A stretch of DNA of 64,000 nucleotides from Linanthus parryae. Its lineage: Eukaryota > Streptophyta > Magnoliopsida > Ericales > Polemoniaceae. The notes below the pieces were generated by a model. It had not been told where the DNA came from, made no database searches, and saw nothing but the letters and a program-made list of their open reading frames with translations. A program made the position numbers and the translations under genes. Positions 34,315-45,727 of the stretch are shown here, piece after piece. Position 1 is the first letter of the stretch; the number at the start of each line of letters is the position of its first letter. The stretch covers positions 69,106,691-69,170,690 of the forward strand of contig JALGPY010000001.1 of the NCBI GenBank assembly GCA_023055425.1. The letters are read 5' to 3'.

Positions 34315-36710
34315 TTAGCAGAAATAAAAACGCTATTTTTCAAGAAATTATATATAAAATATGGAATAAATTTCCGGGTTAAGAAAAATTATTGTCTCCG
34401 GTAGGTAAAGAAATTGTTATTAAAGCTGTTATCCAGTCTATACCTACCTACTACATGTCTATTTTTTTACTCCTCAAATCATTTTTTAAAGAAATTCAAG
34501 ATCTTTGTGCTAAATTTAGGCGGCGTAATGATATTGATTGTAAAAAAAATTATTGGAAAATTTGAGATGAGTAATGCAATTCTAAAACAGTTGGTTGTAT
34601 GGGTTTTAGTCCTATATATGCTGTCAACCTAGATTTACTTGATAAGCAAATGTGGCGTATCTTAGGTAACCCAAACTCCCTCTAAACGCAAGTGCTAAAA
34701 GGAAAATATTTTCAGAATTCAAATGCAGCTACTGAATCATCTTCTAAGAGTTTTTTTTTTTTTTTTTTTTTGGAGTGAATCACTTGGATTGAAGCAAATG
34801 GGCTTGTTGAAGGCCCACCAAATCAGAGTACAAAGAGTCGGCAGCCCAACTAGGTGCCACGAAGTACAAATGTCAAACCCAATCCCAATTTTTACGAACA
34901 GATGAGCCGATTGGTTCCACTTGCGTGCGATGTGGTGAAACACGTGTCCTCCATGTTCTCGCTTTCGAGATTCATGCGGCGTCGGTATTGATGCGGAACA
35001 AGTACTCCCGCGGGGATTTCCTCGTTTCCTTCGTCGTGAGTTGACAAATCTAGGCCAGGTCTTGAGAAAAATCCACATGCAAAAGGGGATCTAGACCATC
35101 GAGAATCGATCTAGCTTTATCCACCAACTGGGTACGGCTTTTCTTTTTGTTTTTGATGATTGATTCATTTACGTTCTTTTTATTTTTCAAGATTAATTCA
35201 TTTATGTTTTTGAGGATTAATTCTCTTCTAATATTTCTTATATGTGGAAGGGGTTTATAATTGCCCGAGACATTTTTTATGGCTGTGCGACATGGAATAG
35301 GAAATGGCAGAGGTACTTTAGTCTACCAAAATCGTTCGATACCCATAAGATATGGTAGAAAACCATATATTCTCCAAACTCTTCTTGAGAACACTAAAGT
35401 ATCTAATTTAATTTTACCTAATTTCACGTGGAACAGAGATCTTATTTTAGAAAATTTTACAGAGGAAGATGTTGAAGCTATCCCCAACATCCTTCTATGT
35501 AACCTTGAAAATAATGACACTCTCGTTTGGACACAAACTGACACGGGAAATTATTATGTAAAAACAGCTTATTATGTTACTAGTGCTACATTGAACTCAA
35601 AAAAAAATCTCAAATTCTATTACTAGAAGCAATGTCAAAAGAAGATAATTTCTGGAAAACTAATTGGTCTCTAGCAGCCCCTAGTATAATCAAGAATTTT
35701 TTTGGAAACTTATGCATAATTGCATTGCTGAAAAAATGGATTAATTTACCTACTCAGTGTTGTTTCTGCTATCTTATTAAAGAATCTGATTCCCGCGTCT
35801 TTCTTGATTGCCCTAGGATTCGGTAGATTTGGTCTTCACTCTGATTAATCTTCGGATCCCTGCAAATAATTTGCCGGCTTTTTATAAGAATTCAAAATAT
35901 TTTACTGAATTTTTCAAAGGAAGAAAATTTAATTTTTATCAATCTATCATGGGGAATCTCAAGAAACAAATCAATTTTCAAGAAAAAAAAACATATATCC
36001 TTCTAGTATAATTTACAATGCTTTAGCTGAAAAAAGAATTTTTAGAGTTCTTATTTTGACTCTTTGGCAATAGATCGACCCATGCAAGTTCAGATCTGAG
36101 AGGGCAAGATGGCGAATGGTCTTCTCCTCCACCGGGATGGTTGAAGATGAAAGTCGATGCTTCGATGGATAGTGCAAAATGAAAATCAAGCGGCAGAGCA
36201 GCCATTCGAAGGTATGATGGCAAGTTGGTGACCTCGTTCTCCTTCTCCATGGCGTTCACTCCTCCTCCTTTCACAACAAAAGCAACGGCGATGGTGTTCG
36301 CTCTCTCTAAAATGGCTGAAATGGGCTTCTTTCATGTGTTGGTAGCTTCCGATTCTAAATCACAGGTTGAGAGGGTTCGGTCGCAGAAAGAGAAAGGGGG
36401 CGGAAGGAGTGAGAGAGAAAGAGTTATCACTGAATGTTTATCTCTTCTTGGTAGGGTTTCTAATGGGAACCTATATTTTATTAGACGCGACTATAATGCC
36501 CCTGCACATGGGCTTTTCAAGTTGGGTTTGCAACTTGATGGTTGTTGTCTGCGTGCCGTTCTAGCTTGTACTCAATTTGGACTTCAAACATGGCCAATTA
36601 TAACTAAAGTTACAATCTTCTTACACACACAAAATTCGCTACACGTGAGAGATCTCTCTAAACACATATTCGAAGATCTCTATCACAAAGGTACTAATTG
36701 ATTATTTTTA
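34315..36710 (+). pseudogene. LINE I: RT C-terminus, zf-RVT and RNase H
   Basis: A 5'-truncated plant L1-type LINE. KEIVIKAVIQSIPTYYMSIF at about 34410-34470 is the RT thumb signature, then DLLDKQMWRILGNPNSL. After an inserted block (34749-35223) it resumes with GNGRGTLVYQN and FTEEDVEAIPNILL (35261-35626). The zinc-binding zf-RVT region is NFWKTNWSLAAPSIIKNFF ... CCFC ... FLDCP (35648-35820). RNase H covers PPPGWLKMKVDASMD to RRDYNAPAHGLFKLGL (36125-36530). Stops and frameshifts are frequent, and no poly(A) tail is obvious. RT and RNase H would copy the LINE RNA at the nick site. Confidence 0.8.
34749..35223 (-). mobile_element. 5'-truncated LINE tail inserted in reverse within LINE I
   Basis: The plus strand shows a T run at 34751-34771, which is a poly(A) tail on the minus strand. 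Reading minus, 35078-34737 contains HHIARKWNQSAHLFVK, the C-terminal RNase H motif of plant LINEs, followed by a short 3' UTR. TCTTCTAA occurs at 34740-34747 and again at 35224-35231, a plausible target duplication. LINE I coding sequence continues on both sides. Confidence 0.7.
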
Positions 36711-37284
36711 TTGTACTCTTATATAAAAAGGTCCATGAAATTTGATTGTTTTCTTGTTGTGAAGAAATTCGGTTCTGAAACCTAAGATTTTTTTATAGTT
36801 GTGAAGATCATAACGCTTGTTCTTGGATTGTTCGATTTTTGTTTATATTTTTCTATTACTTTTTGTAGCAATAAAAGCTAGTGAAAAGAAAATAGAGGAA
36901 TGTGCCTAGTTCTTATATATTATGTACGTTCAATCAAATTCTTGGAGTACTAGTCTTGCACTGTTGCTGTGTTTTTTTAATTTAAAGAAAAAATAAATAA
37001 AAGCCTAAAGCAAACTTGCATAGTTAAAGCACGGCCACAATGTTGGGTGACGAAGAATAAGAATCTTTCATATTGAAAATGTATTGTAGGTTCAGCCAGT
37101 GATACCATCAAAGCTTATGTTGGGTTCTTTGAGACGTGAATTATTATTTAAAACATAGTTGCTATAATTTTCATTTATTTTTCTTATTATGCCTCTTGAC
37201 CTACGTACATAAAAAGTTACAGAGGAGAAACGTTTATACAAAATCATAAACGTTTTACTCCATAACTTAAGCATAGACCATTGT
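36711..37284. other. No recognisable gene
   Basis: AT-rich sequence between LINE I and the hAT-type element. No conserved frame is seen. Confidence 0.4.
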
Positions 37285-37292
37285 GTGTTACA

Positions 37293-38015
37293 TAGGGCTG
37301 TAAATGAACCAAGCCGTTCATGAACAACTCGCGTTCGATTCGGTAAAAGCTCGTTCGTGGTTGATTCGACTTATTAATCAAACAAACTCAAACATGAAAA
37401 TGTGTTCGTTTGTTAAACGAGACGAACAAGGAGCTCGTTCGTTAGTGTTCGCGAACAGGCTGTAGTAGTATATATGTATATGAAGTTATAAGAAATGAAA
37501 TTATTTTTGTCTTCTTTATGTGTAATTTCTTATATATGTTGTAATTAGTATATAATCTCGATTTAATAGGTGTTTGACCTCTTACTTAGGTTTCTAAAAT
37601 GTAGTTATATAATTTTATGATGCCATAAATATCTAAAATATAAGAATAGAATTGGATGGTTTGAATCTATCATTAGTACAAATAAATCATATCTCTATAC
37701 CAATACATTTTTATGTTATTTGATTATTTTAAGCATTTTATCTTAAGTAATAACACACAATATTTTAATTCAAGAACTGTATATTATCATACCCATGCGA
37801 GAAAAAAGTTTGTCCAACCGAATTCGAGCTAGTAAACGAGCTAGTTAAACGAGCCACGCGCCGAACAACGAATAACTCGAGCCCTAAACGAGACGAACTC
37901 AGACAAGGTTTTTCCGTTCGAATCGAGTTCGTGTTTGACTCGTTTAGTAGCCAAGTTAAACGAGTCAAACTCAAACAGGCGATATTCGATTCGATTCGGT
38001 TTGTTTACAGCTGTA
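37293..38015. mobile_element. Non-autonomous hAT-type element with 8-bp target duplication
   Basis: The ends TAGGGCTGTAAATGAACC and, reversed, TACAGCTGTAAACAAACC form an imperfect 18-bp terminal inverted repeat. GTGTTACA lies on both sides (37285-37292 and 38016-38023), an exact 8-bp duplication as made by hAT transposases. Subterminal regions are rich in CGAAC/GTTCG and AACGAG words in both orientations, where transposase usually binds. The 723-bp interior has no transposase, so it must have been mobilised in trans. The GGGCTGTAAA-type terminus is common in plant Ac-like families. Confidence 0.9.
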
Positions 38016-38023
38016 GTGTTACA

Positions 38024-38955
38024 TAATGAAACATGAAGTGTCAGTTTATGTCAATATGATTTCTCTGACTGATTGTCAATTTAAGGTCAAATATCTCTGA
38101 TTATGCACATTGATATATGTATTACCTAAATGATCTGAGGACTCTTATTTAGATATCTCCGCAATTCTTTGCAGGCAATTTAAGCGTTCAAGGGTATTTA
38201 GGTGATTTTTTCTAGTGTCAAACCTTATCTTAGGTCTAGGATCATTCCTGTAACATTGGTCTAATCATTTAGGGACTAAAACATCAAAGAAGCGAACAAG
38301 AGAAAATTCTAGAGAGATGGAACGGTCATGGTCACGCAAACTGGCATTGGTGCGTCGGCCAGCTACTAAACGGCTGGGGTTTGTCCACTCACCTCTCTGA
38401 AATTCATCTATTGGTTGATTTAAAAGTTAATCAGTCTATAATTCTTATTCTACATTTCTTAAGTTTTCAAAACTTGATTCTTCCCTGTGACATAGTTTAA
38501 TTTGTAATTAAAATATTTTTTTAGTATTATTATAATAGTGACTTAATCACGGGTTTCAGTAAGAAGTATTTTCCTATTAAATTTCAATAATGACTTTTAA
38601 TTAGTTATCTTTTTAAATTAAGATGAAAGAATTTTAGTATAAATCGCCTTCTATATAGTAATAAGAGTTTGACTTGAATATGATTTTTCTTTTTTTCTTT
38701 GTTTGAGTGAAGAATATGATTTTTCTATTACTATATATTTTAACTTATATTAATCAAAATATTTATTAATTGGAAATTCTTTCTTCGTAATCGATATTCA
38801 ATTATCCCTCCATTACTTTTTGAAATGATGTTTTTGAGACATGGAGAGATTAATTATTAAAGAATTTATTCAATTAATAAATTAGTCTTTTATCAATAAT
38901 TGATGTCAATTATTCAATTAATAATTTCTTCATTATTAAGTATTATATTTTGGGA
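38024..38955. other. No recognisable gene
   Basis: AT-rich intergenic sequence. A 17-bp word AATATGATTTTTCT recurs 40 bp apart near 38680-38725. No frame of interest. Confidence 0.4.
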
Positions 38956-40254
38956 AGTGATTCTTACACCAAGAAATATGATGGTTACACCAGATTTATA
39001 TTGTCTTGACTTAATAACCCTTATTAATTACACTTATTAATGTACTATTATGTTTCAATCTTTTATATTTGACAAGTTTGACATTTCCAAAAAATCCACA
39101 ATTAATCACAAATTTGTTTGTAAATCGTGATAAAATATTAGTAACACCTTTGAAAAAAAATCATATGATATTACCGTTCTCCAGCTTTCTCAAATACTCA
39201 TAGATTGGTTCTCAAAAAAATTGCCCAAAAATTAATATTGTGATTGTTTTTTAACTCTTGTAAACAATGAATCGAAAATGGCTTCGTATCATACTTTTGC
39301 TGGGCAGAGTTTTGACAGTATGAAATCACGAAGTTTTCCTAATCTCATAGAATCCACAATTTCACATGTAAGCTATTACTATATTTAGATCATATAAATG
39401 AAAATGAGATTTGATTAATGTTTAATGAAAAAAAAAAGATTGAGCTTTGTGTGTTCCATATTGTGCTACGTAGAGTTCTCATGGGAGTTAACACGGGAGC
39501 GTCCCCATGAGAACAACATTCGGGAAAAAAAAAACATATGATATCACCATTCTCCAGCTTTCTCTAATACTCATGATTGATTCTCGAAAAAATTGCCCAT
39601 AAATTAATATTGTGATTTTTTTTAACTCTTGTAAACAATGAATCGAAAATGGCTTTGTATCATACTTTTGATGGGGAGAGTTTTGACAATATGAAATCAC
39701 AAAGTTTTCGTAATCTCATACTATTCACAATTTCACATGTAAGCTATGCCTGACATTTTGTTTGTTTTTCGAGAAAAAACTTTGCCTTATATGTGAATAT
39801 ACAAAATGTTCTAGTTATTTTTCAACAAAATGGGTTCCATACTCTCAATTACGTTTTGCAAACGCCATGTTAAAGTTGGAGTTTATACATGGTTTGTCCA
39901 GTGTATTATTCTCTGATTTTGTCTATTTGTTTGTACATAACATATATCAACTTTTTCCGCTGGACTTGTTAAAATTTCTTTGAAGTGTTATTTTCTTTTC
40001 AACTGCTTATTTTTAAAGAAGTGAGATCGCGAGAGTCTAAGTAGGCAAGTATTAATAAAGAGGGAGGTGTTTTAAAAGGAATATCAAAATTAATGGAGAT
40101 AAAATCGAGGTCGAATTTTAAGATATTAAACTTGCTGAAAATATGTGACTGTAAAGGCAATAATAAACAATTTAATTATCATTGAAGATGGGTAGTTAAG
40201 TCACGGCAACATAAAGCTGGTGTAACCATCATATTTGCTGGTGTAAGAATCACT
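38956..40254. mobile_element. TIR DNA element, 1.3 kb (family with GTAGTGATTCTTACA ends)
   Basis: A 38-bp terminal repeat (38956-38993) is matched in reverse at 40217-40254 with two mismatches. Its two modules are AGTGATTCTTACACC and ATGGTTACACCAG. No transposase frame is present. The element at 61153-62232 and the fold-back at 60998-61135 have the same outer sequence. Flanks are T/A-rich, so the target duplication cannot be fixed. Superfamily is not assigned. Confidence 0.8.
39162..39747 (+). repeat. Internal direct duplication of about 214 bp
   Basis: 39162-39376 recurs at 39535-39747 with roughly one change per twelve bases (both begin CATATGATAT and end TTCACATGTAAGCTAT). The spacer contains an inverted pair GTTCTCATGGG (39475-39485)/CCCATGAGAAC (39504-39514). 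Confidence 0.9.
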
Positions 40255-40840
40255 ACTCTATTTTTTTATGAAATATCTTTACTTATGATTTTTTATATTA
40301 ATTTTGAATTCGGTGTTTTAGAAATTATTATTTTATTATAAGTATAAGATGATAGTTCTTCAAAGGTTGACTTCTTATTGGTTTCTAAAAGTCCAGATTC
40401 ATTGAATAATTTCTCTAGAACTCTCTTGCATGGAAATTAAGTTTCGTCACTCCATAAAATGAGGTATATGGTTAAGAAAACATCATCCCTGTGAGAGTCT
40501 CATCCACAACACGTGTGTGTGAGAGAGTGTGTGTGCTCCTTTAACAGGTTCGACTTAGAGACAGAGAGAGTCTTCTCTTTCCTCTGTGTGTGCTCCGCTA
40601 GAGAGAGATAAAACCCTCTAGGTTTCGTTCTAGATCTGCTAGGTTCGGCAAGCAGGTTTGTCATTCCCGTGTTTAACTTCTACATCGAGCACGTGTTTAT
40701 CCTCTGGATTTTTGTCTCCTTCAGTAGCTGTTTTGTTTCTTTTGGATTCTAGGTGTGATCTATTATTCAGTTTAGAGTCAATTCTAGATTCCTTTCTCTT
40801 CAGATCTAGAACGTATCAATATGTCTCTTTGTCTAATGCT
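40255..40840. other. LTR- or leader-like non-coding sequence
   Basis: A GT/GA-rich stretch at 40510-40620 (GTGTGTGAGAGAGTGTGTG) is followed by TAGGTTTCGTTCTAGATC, similar in style to a retroelement leader. No gene is supported; the 61-codon frame at 40658-40843 has no domain. Confidence 0.3.
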
Positions 40841-41117
40841 TAGCTCTTCATTCACATATGATTCCCTCTCAAAATAAGTCAATCCTCTATAGATTCACAA
40901 GTCATGTCCTTATAGTCATAAGTGCAAGAATCATAAGAGTTTGAATACATGTAAGTGTGTGAGGGTGGTGAGGGTGCACAAGAAGCTTGAGATGTGTAAC
41001 CATGTGCCCTACTATCATGCCAAGAGTTATCATCCATAGGAAAACGATTATCATTATAAGCATGCTCATGATTTAAATTCATTGAATCCCTAGAATGATT
41101 GTCATAACTAGTCTTCT
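40841..41117 (-). pseudogene. Fragment of the element L zinc-knuckle/acidic ORF
   Basis: On the minus strand it reads SRDSMNLNHEHAYNDNRFP, MDDNSWHDSRAHGY and SYDSCTYDYKDMTCES, over 90 percent identical by eye to 19891-20156. The similarity covers about 270 bp and stops at both sides without LTR sequence. It lies over 20 kb from element L in the same orientation. Confidence 0.85.
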
Positions 41118-41454
41118 CCATATCAATCTACCCACATCAATTTACCCAGATACCAGTCTCAATGCAATACAGTCGTACTAATTAACTGTAGTACTTGAAT
41201 AGGTATATTTAAGAATATAACATTCAAACTCTAAGGACTTCATTCGTGTTTAACATATCTCCATATCGATAACACAATGAATAGTAAGTCCATATAATTA
41301 TCACGATAAATTGATTGCCTCAAGGGCACAATTTCAACAATAATGAAGTCCTTAAAATATAAATCTTTTATTCATAAATATCCCTAGTCAATTATTATAG
41401 TTAATTATGACGACCGTAATGCATCAAGACTAGTATGTGGGTAGATTGATATGG
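41118..41454. repeat. Perfect 20-bp inverted repeat, 337-bp span
   Basis: CCATATCAATCTACCCACAT at 41118-41137 is exactly reversed at 41435-41454. A variant of the inner part (ATCAATTTACCC) follows the left copy directly. The region between has no frame. It may be a small inverted-repeat element or the rejoined ends of one. Confidence 0.8.
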
Positions 41455-42700
41455 GATATCAATTTTAACACATGGGTACGCATTAAGAGTAAAGGTGTAC
41501 TAGATTCACATGCCATGACAACACTACATGGGTGTTATGTGTCACAAGTGCTTCCCGTAGTGACAATGGTGTTGTGATCCTTCGACTTGAAGTCAATACA
41601 CTCTCTAGATGTGGAGTACATATTTTTATGTCATCAAACGTCACACTGTAACAAGGTCATTATAAAGTTGACAATTGGATATCCTATGAAACATGCTGAG
41701 AGGTGTGAGTGATGTAGACAAGAATTGTCCCTCCTACATAACGTGAGTAAATATTTATGGCCACTCTGACTTAGGGAAATGCATGGCCATGCTCAAATGA
41801 ATCAATATGAGATATTGATGTCATTTGTCTATCTGAGTCTACTCAGGGAATCGAGAAACTATAGATTGGATATACAAGGGTGACACTCCATGCCTTGTGT
41901 CTAATCTGGATATATGAGACATAGGGATTATACAACAAAGTAACATTGGTCACAGAGGTTAGTCAGATCACTGACATTCATATTACTTGGGTAGCATTGA
42001 TGTATTGCTAGATGCCGCTCAATGTTTGTCATTGTTACTAATAACGTAATTAGGAACCTGAGGGTCACACTTAAGAATTGATCTAATTAGAATTATTTGC
42101 TCATTAGTTTGACTAAAGAGCAATAATGAATTATTGGACTAAAGTGTAAACTATGCTCATTAGTTGGACTAAAGAGCGATTGTGGACTAGAATGCAAACT
42201 AATCCTAACTGTTAGGATTGAAGGGCAAGATGAATTCTCGCTAGCCTATAAATACAACCCTGGGCCATGAGAATTCAGTCTAGATGCATTCATACACCCA
42301 AACATACATGTGAGAGACTGAAAGAGAGAAGAAATAAGAGATTTCTCCTCCTAGGTTCGGCCAAGGCATAGCCGCCCCTCCTCTTGTTTCCACGGGTTGG
42401 ATTGGATCCAGCCATAGTGAATGTCCAAGTTCATTCATTTGGTAAGACTAAATCCTCTATCTTCTTCAGCAGGCTAGCAACTTATAAGAGAAATTCAGTT
42501 TTAGATATGTTCGTGTGGATATTGTAGAGGCGCCGTTTTCTAATATGTGCTAGTGATCGTCACTAGTGGGCACGATTGAGGTAAATCCATAAGCATCAGA
42601 TTATGCTCATTCACATGGGTCCTTGGTAGGTTTTAGGAAAACAATTTTGTTATTTCTGCTGCTCTTAATTCCCCAAAACCCAATAAAGGGAAACTAAGTC
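41455..42700. repeat. Unclassified LTR-like region
   Basis: No open frames of note. CTATAAATACAACCC at about 42245 resembles a TATA box and is followed by a GA-rich leader (42310-42350) and TTCGGCCAAGGCATAGCC. Near 42080-42190 GACTAAAGAGC/GACTAAAGTG words repeat about every 40 bp. The style fits a retroelement LTR, but no partner copy is in the window. Confidence 0.35.
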
Positions 42701-43044
42701 CGCCGCTAAAATAAAAAATAAAAAGCATTGTAATAAATAAAAAGCATTGTAATAAACTAAACTCTCTTTTGGTGAAAATTTTTCTTTTCTTTGAGATCGG
42801 AAAATCTCTTAGAAGTTAATGTTGAAAATTAATGCTGGAAATCATCTAGTCTTCACTTACCTCCTTAGATGTTTGGCCTACAACAATTAAAGACTCAATT
42901 GAATTGACGATCCTCAACCAAGATCAATATCCCCTCGAACACGTTGAAGTATTCCTAGTGCCCCACCTGCGCTATTTCCATGGATAAAATGTTGGCGTCT
43001 TAGGGACATGGGATAAATATTATGTTTGTGGCGTTGTCATAAAT
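42701..43044. other. Target sequence of Sirevirus B, left side
   Basis: Non-coding. A 25-bp direct repeat (AATAAAAAGCATTGTAATAA, twice) occurs at 42716-42760. It ends in GTCCT at 43045-43049 and continues, across the insertion, at 52078. Confidence 0.5.
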
Positions 43045-43049
43045 GTCCT

Positions 43050-44361
43050 TGAAAGTGTGAGTGTGCAGATGTTAATGCAGCTAAGATACTCTAGAAGGGG
43101 AGGGGGTTGAATAGAGTTTGCCAACTTTTTGCAAACCTTGCTAGGAGGATGAAGACTTGTGAAAACAGTGAAGTTCAAGGCCTTAAAAACTAGTCCAAGC
43201 CCTTGGAGGAGATGCAGACAGTATAAAGCAAGTAAGCCTTTTTCAAGGCCTTGAAAACAAGTTCAAACCCTTGAAAAACATACAGTTTTGTATGCTCCAA
43301 ATACTATGAAAAAGAATTAACTGTAAATGCAAGAGACAAGTGATTTATAGAGTTCGGTCCACTAGGACCTACGTTTCTACCTCAGGGATTAGATCCCTTC
43401 TGGATTTTCAAATAAATACTTATTAATCAAAAGCGAAGCCCTAGAAATCAAGCACAGAGAGTTCCCTTACTCTGATACAGCTTGTGGTTTTTCCTAACCT
43501 GTCTAGTACCTGCTCTAGCTAACTGATTTACTAAGAATTCTAAATGTTTCACCTTGAACAATCCTTGAGAATAGATATAGAGATAATACAGAAATGATCT
43601 ACCAATACAGCACAATACAGAAGTACACTTAGAATAGAAAAATGCAGTGCAGAATGCAGTGAACTTCTTTGGAATGGATTGAGAGTTTGATGTTCGTTTG
43701 TGGAGCTTTGTCAATCCAGAAACTTGTCTCTCACTTTTGCTCATTTTGTATTGTCGTTTTTTTCTTCAAAGTGAGCTCAATTTATACTGTTGGAAGCTCT
43801 GCAAATCTTCCCAGATTTTCAGCAACAACTTCCTATTTTGTAGGCAACAGCTTTGACTCTCTTTAACAGCTTTCTCCAACGGATAGTTGATCACAATCTT
43901 CAGAGATATTGTTGTGATCTTGTATTTAAACAATCTGAGAAGCTTTCATGAGTCTCTGATTGATCACAGGATCAAAGTGTCCAACTATTTCCAAATCTGC
44001 AAAAATTCAGTTTAGGAAACAATCCTGCAAATCTTGGAAATAAAATTTCCTGCAATATCAAATTCAAATAGATGATATTCTATATTCAAACGTGTTACAA
44101 TAATTTTTCTTTCATCATCCAATAACAGTGAATCAAACATATGAAAGATAGAGAGGAAATCAACTCAGAGAGCTTGCAGAAAACTCCCCCTGAGAATGTT
44201 CACATAGGTTAACAAGTTTCAAGACTTTGAATCCAGTTTCAAGGCCTTGAAAATAGCTGAACTATTTTCAAGCCTCTGAGAACTGATTCAAGGATTTGAA
44301 AGCTGATTCATGGCCTTGAAATAGCTGAACTATTCCAAGCCTTGCACAACCTGATCTTAAA
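43050..44361 (-). repeat. 3' LTR of Sirevirus B
   Basis: 1312 bp; on the minus strand its first bases are TTTAAGATCAGG (expected TG reads TT) and it ends CACACTTTCA. It carries TTCAAGGCCTTGAA at 43242 and 44238 and the reverse of the C-rich box near 43090-43115. Confidence 0.9.
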
Positions 44362-44583
44362 ATCTCCCCCTTGATGAAAGACAAAACAAAATTCTATTTG
44401 ATCCTTAGTCTTTTCAAAAAATACAGATTAGTTTACCATGCATAACAACATAGTAATTCCAAAAAGATCCAACTGATTCAAATTTCCAACAAAAAAGTAA
44501 ACAGTTCATTAAGATGCAAATAACACCCAAAAATAAAAGCTAAACCAACTAAACCTAGAATTTTCTTCCCCTTTTTGACTTTC

Positions 44584-45270
44584 TTAAAAAAAGGATTGAA
44601 AAGATGTTGGATCAAGTGTCTGGAAAAGTTTGAATCTTAAAGAAAAACAGAGAAAGTGGAAGAAAGAGTAGGCAAGATTATGGTTCTGGGGCTTGATCCT
44701 CAGCTTCTTCCTCACTTTCTTCATTGTTGGCTTGAACTTCTTGTGAAACCACACCTTAATGAATGAGCTGATCTTCTCAATAACACTGTTGAATAGGAAG
44801 TTGAGTCCTTCCAAGGCTTTCTTCCCATGCTTTAGCTTCTTCTTTAGAGCTAGCCTTTCTGTTGAGGAGAAACGGTTTTGAGATTCTTCTCATGTTTCCC
44901 TTTGTTGGATATGGAGTACACTCCATATGATTCTTAAGTAGTGTCTGAGTCTTGAATGAGAATTTCTTTTCCTTTTCCTTTGACCTCAGAGACTGTCTTT
45001 TTCTTGTCTGTCTTAGGGCTTACAATATGGATTCCCTTCTGCCTTTCTTGTGTAGATACCGTAGTTTGTTTCTTCTTTGGTGGAGCCTGATCTTTTCTCA
45101 CCATCTTCTTGGGTGGTGAGGATTCTTGTTCTTCATCAGTAGAGCTATTTGAAGCAGAGTCTTCACTAATCTCTTGAACTTCATCCACTGCAGCCTTTCT
45201 TTTCTTTTCTGATGCAGGTTTAGATCCCTCCAGCCATCTTGATTCTGTCTGAGGCTCTCCTTGTGCTCAT
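44584..45270 (-). pseudogene. Sirevirus B third ORF
   Basis: The ATG at 45270 opens MSTRRASDRIKMAGG, then a frameshift near 45225. The frame continues with SEKKRKAAVDEVQEISED and an acidic serine stretch (SASNSSTDEEQESSPP), followed by basic PKKMVRKDQAPPKKK and a stop at 44934 (84-codon frame 45188-44934). A further fragment at 44814-44584 (FLFNSVIEKISSFIK) may be the C-terminus. Compared with A at 13081 the central 'plant transposon protein' part is missing. Alternating acidic and KKRK-type clusters point to a nucleic-acid- or nucleus-related role, which is inference only. No membrane segment is seen. Confidence 0.65.
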
Positions 45271-45727
45271 TAGGGTTTGGTATAAGAATAGAGAGAGGTG
45301 TAATGATACGGAGAGAAGGAGAAGAGAAGAAGATAAATACTAAGAGAGTTTGAGTTTCAAAAGGAAACTAGAATATCTCTCTGATCTCAAAAGATTTGCA
45401 ATAATCAGAGAGAGTTCAAAACTTTTATGCCGTTGGAAAATAAAATATTCTAATACTATTTTTGGCTAAAATAAATTTTTGAAAAGGGTAGGGACTATAT
45501 TAGGCAAATATCTACAGAGATATCACCCAACACAAAAATATCCATGTTTTTTTACTATCAGTGCAGCAGACTTATTTTCAAGGCTTTGAAAAGGTTTTCA
45601 AGGTCTTGAAAAACTGTAACACTGTAACAGATAAAGATTAAGGCTTTGAAATGATTTTCAAGGCTTTGAAAATCAGTTCAAAACTTTGAAAACACATACA
45701 ACTTACCTTGCTTACTTGATGCTCCCC
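45271..45727 (-). other. Spacer between pol and ORF3 in Sirevirus B
   Basis: Non-coding. Contains several imperfect TTCAAGGCCTTGAA-like motifs at 45575-45690, in the same place as in element A (12655-12790). Confidence 0.7.
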
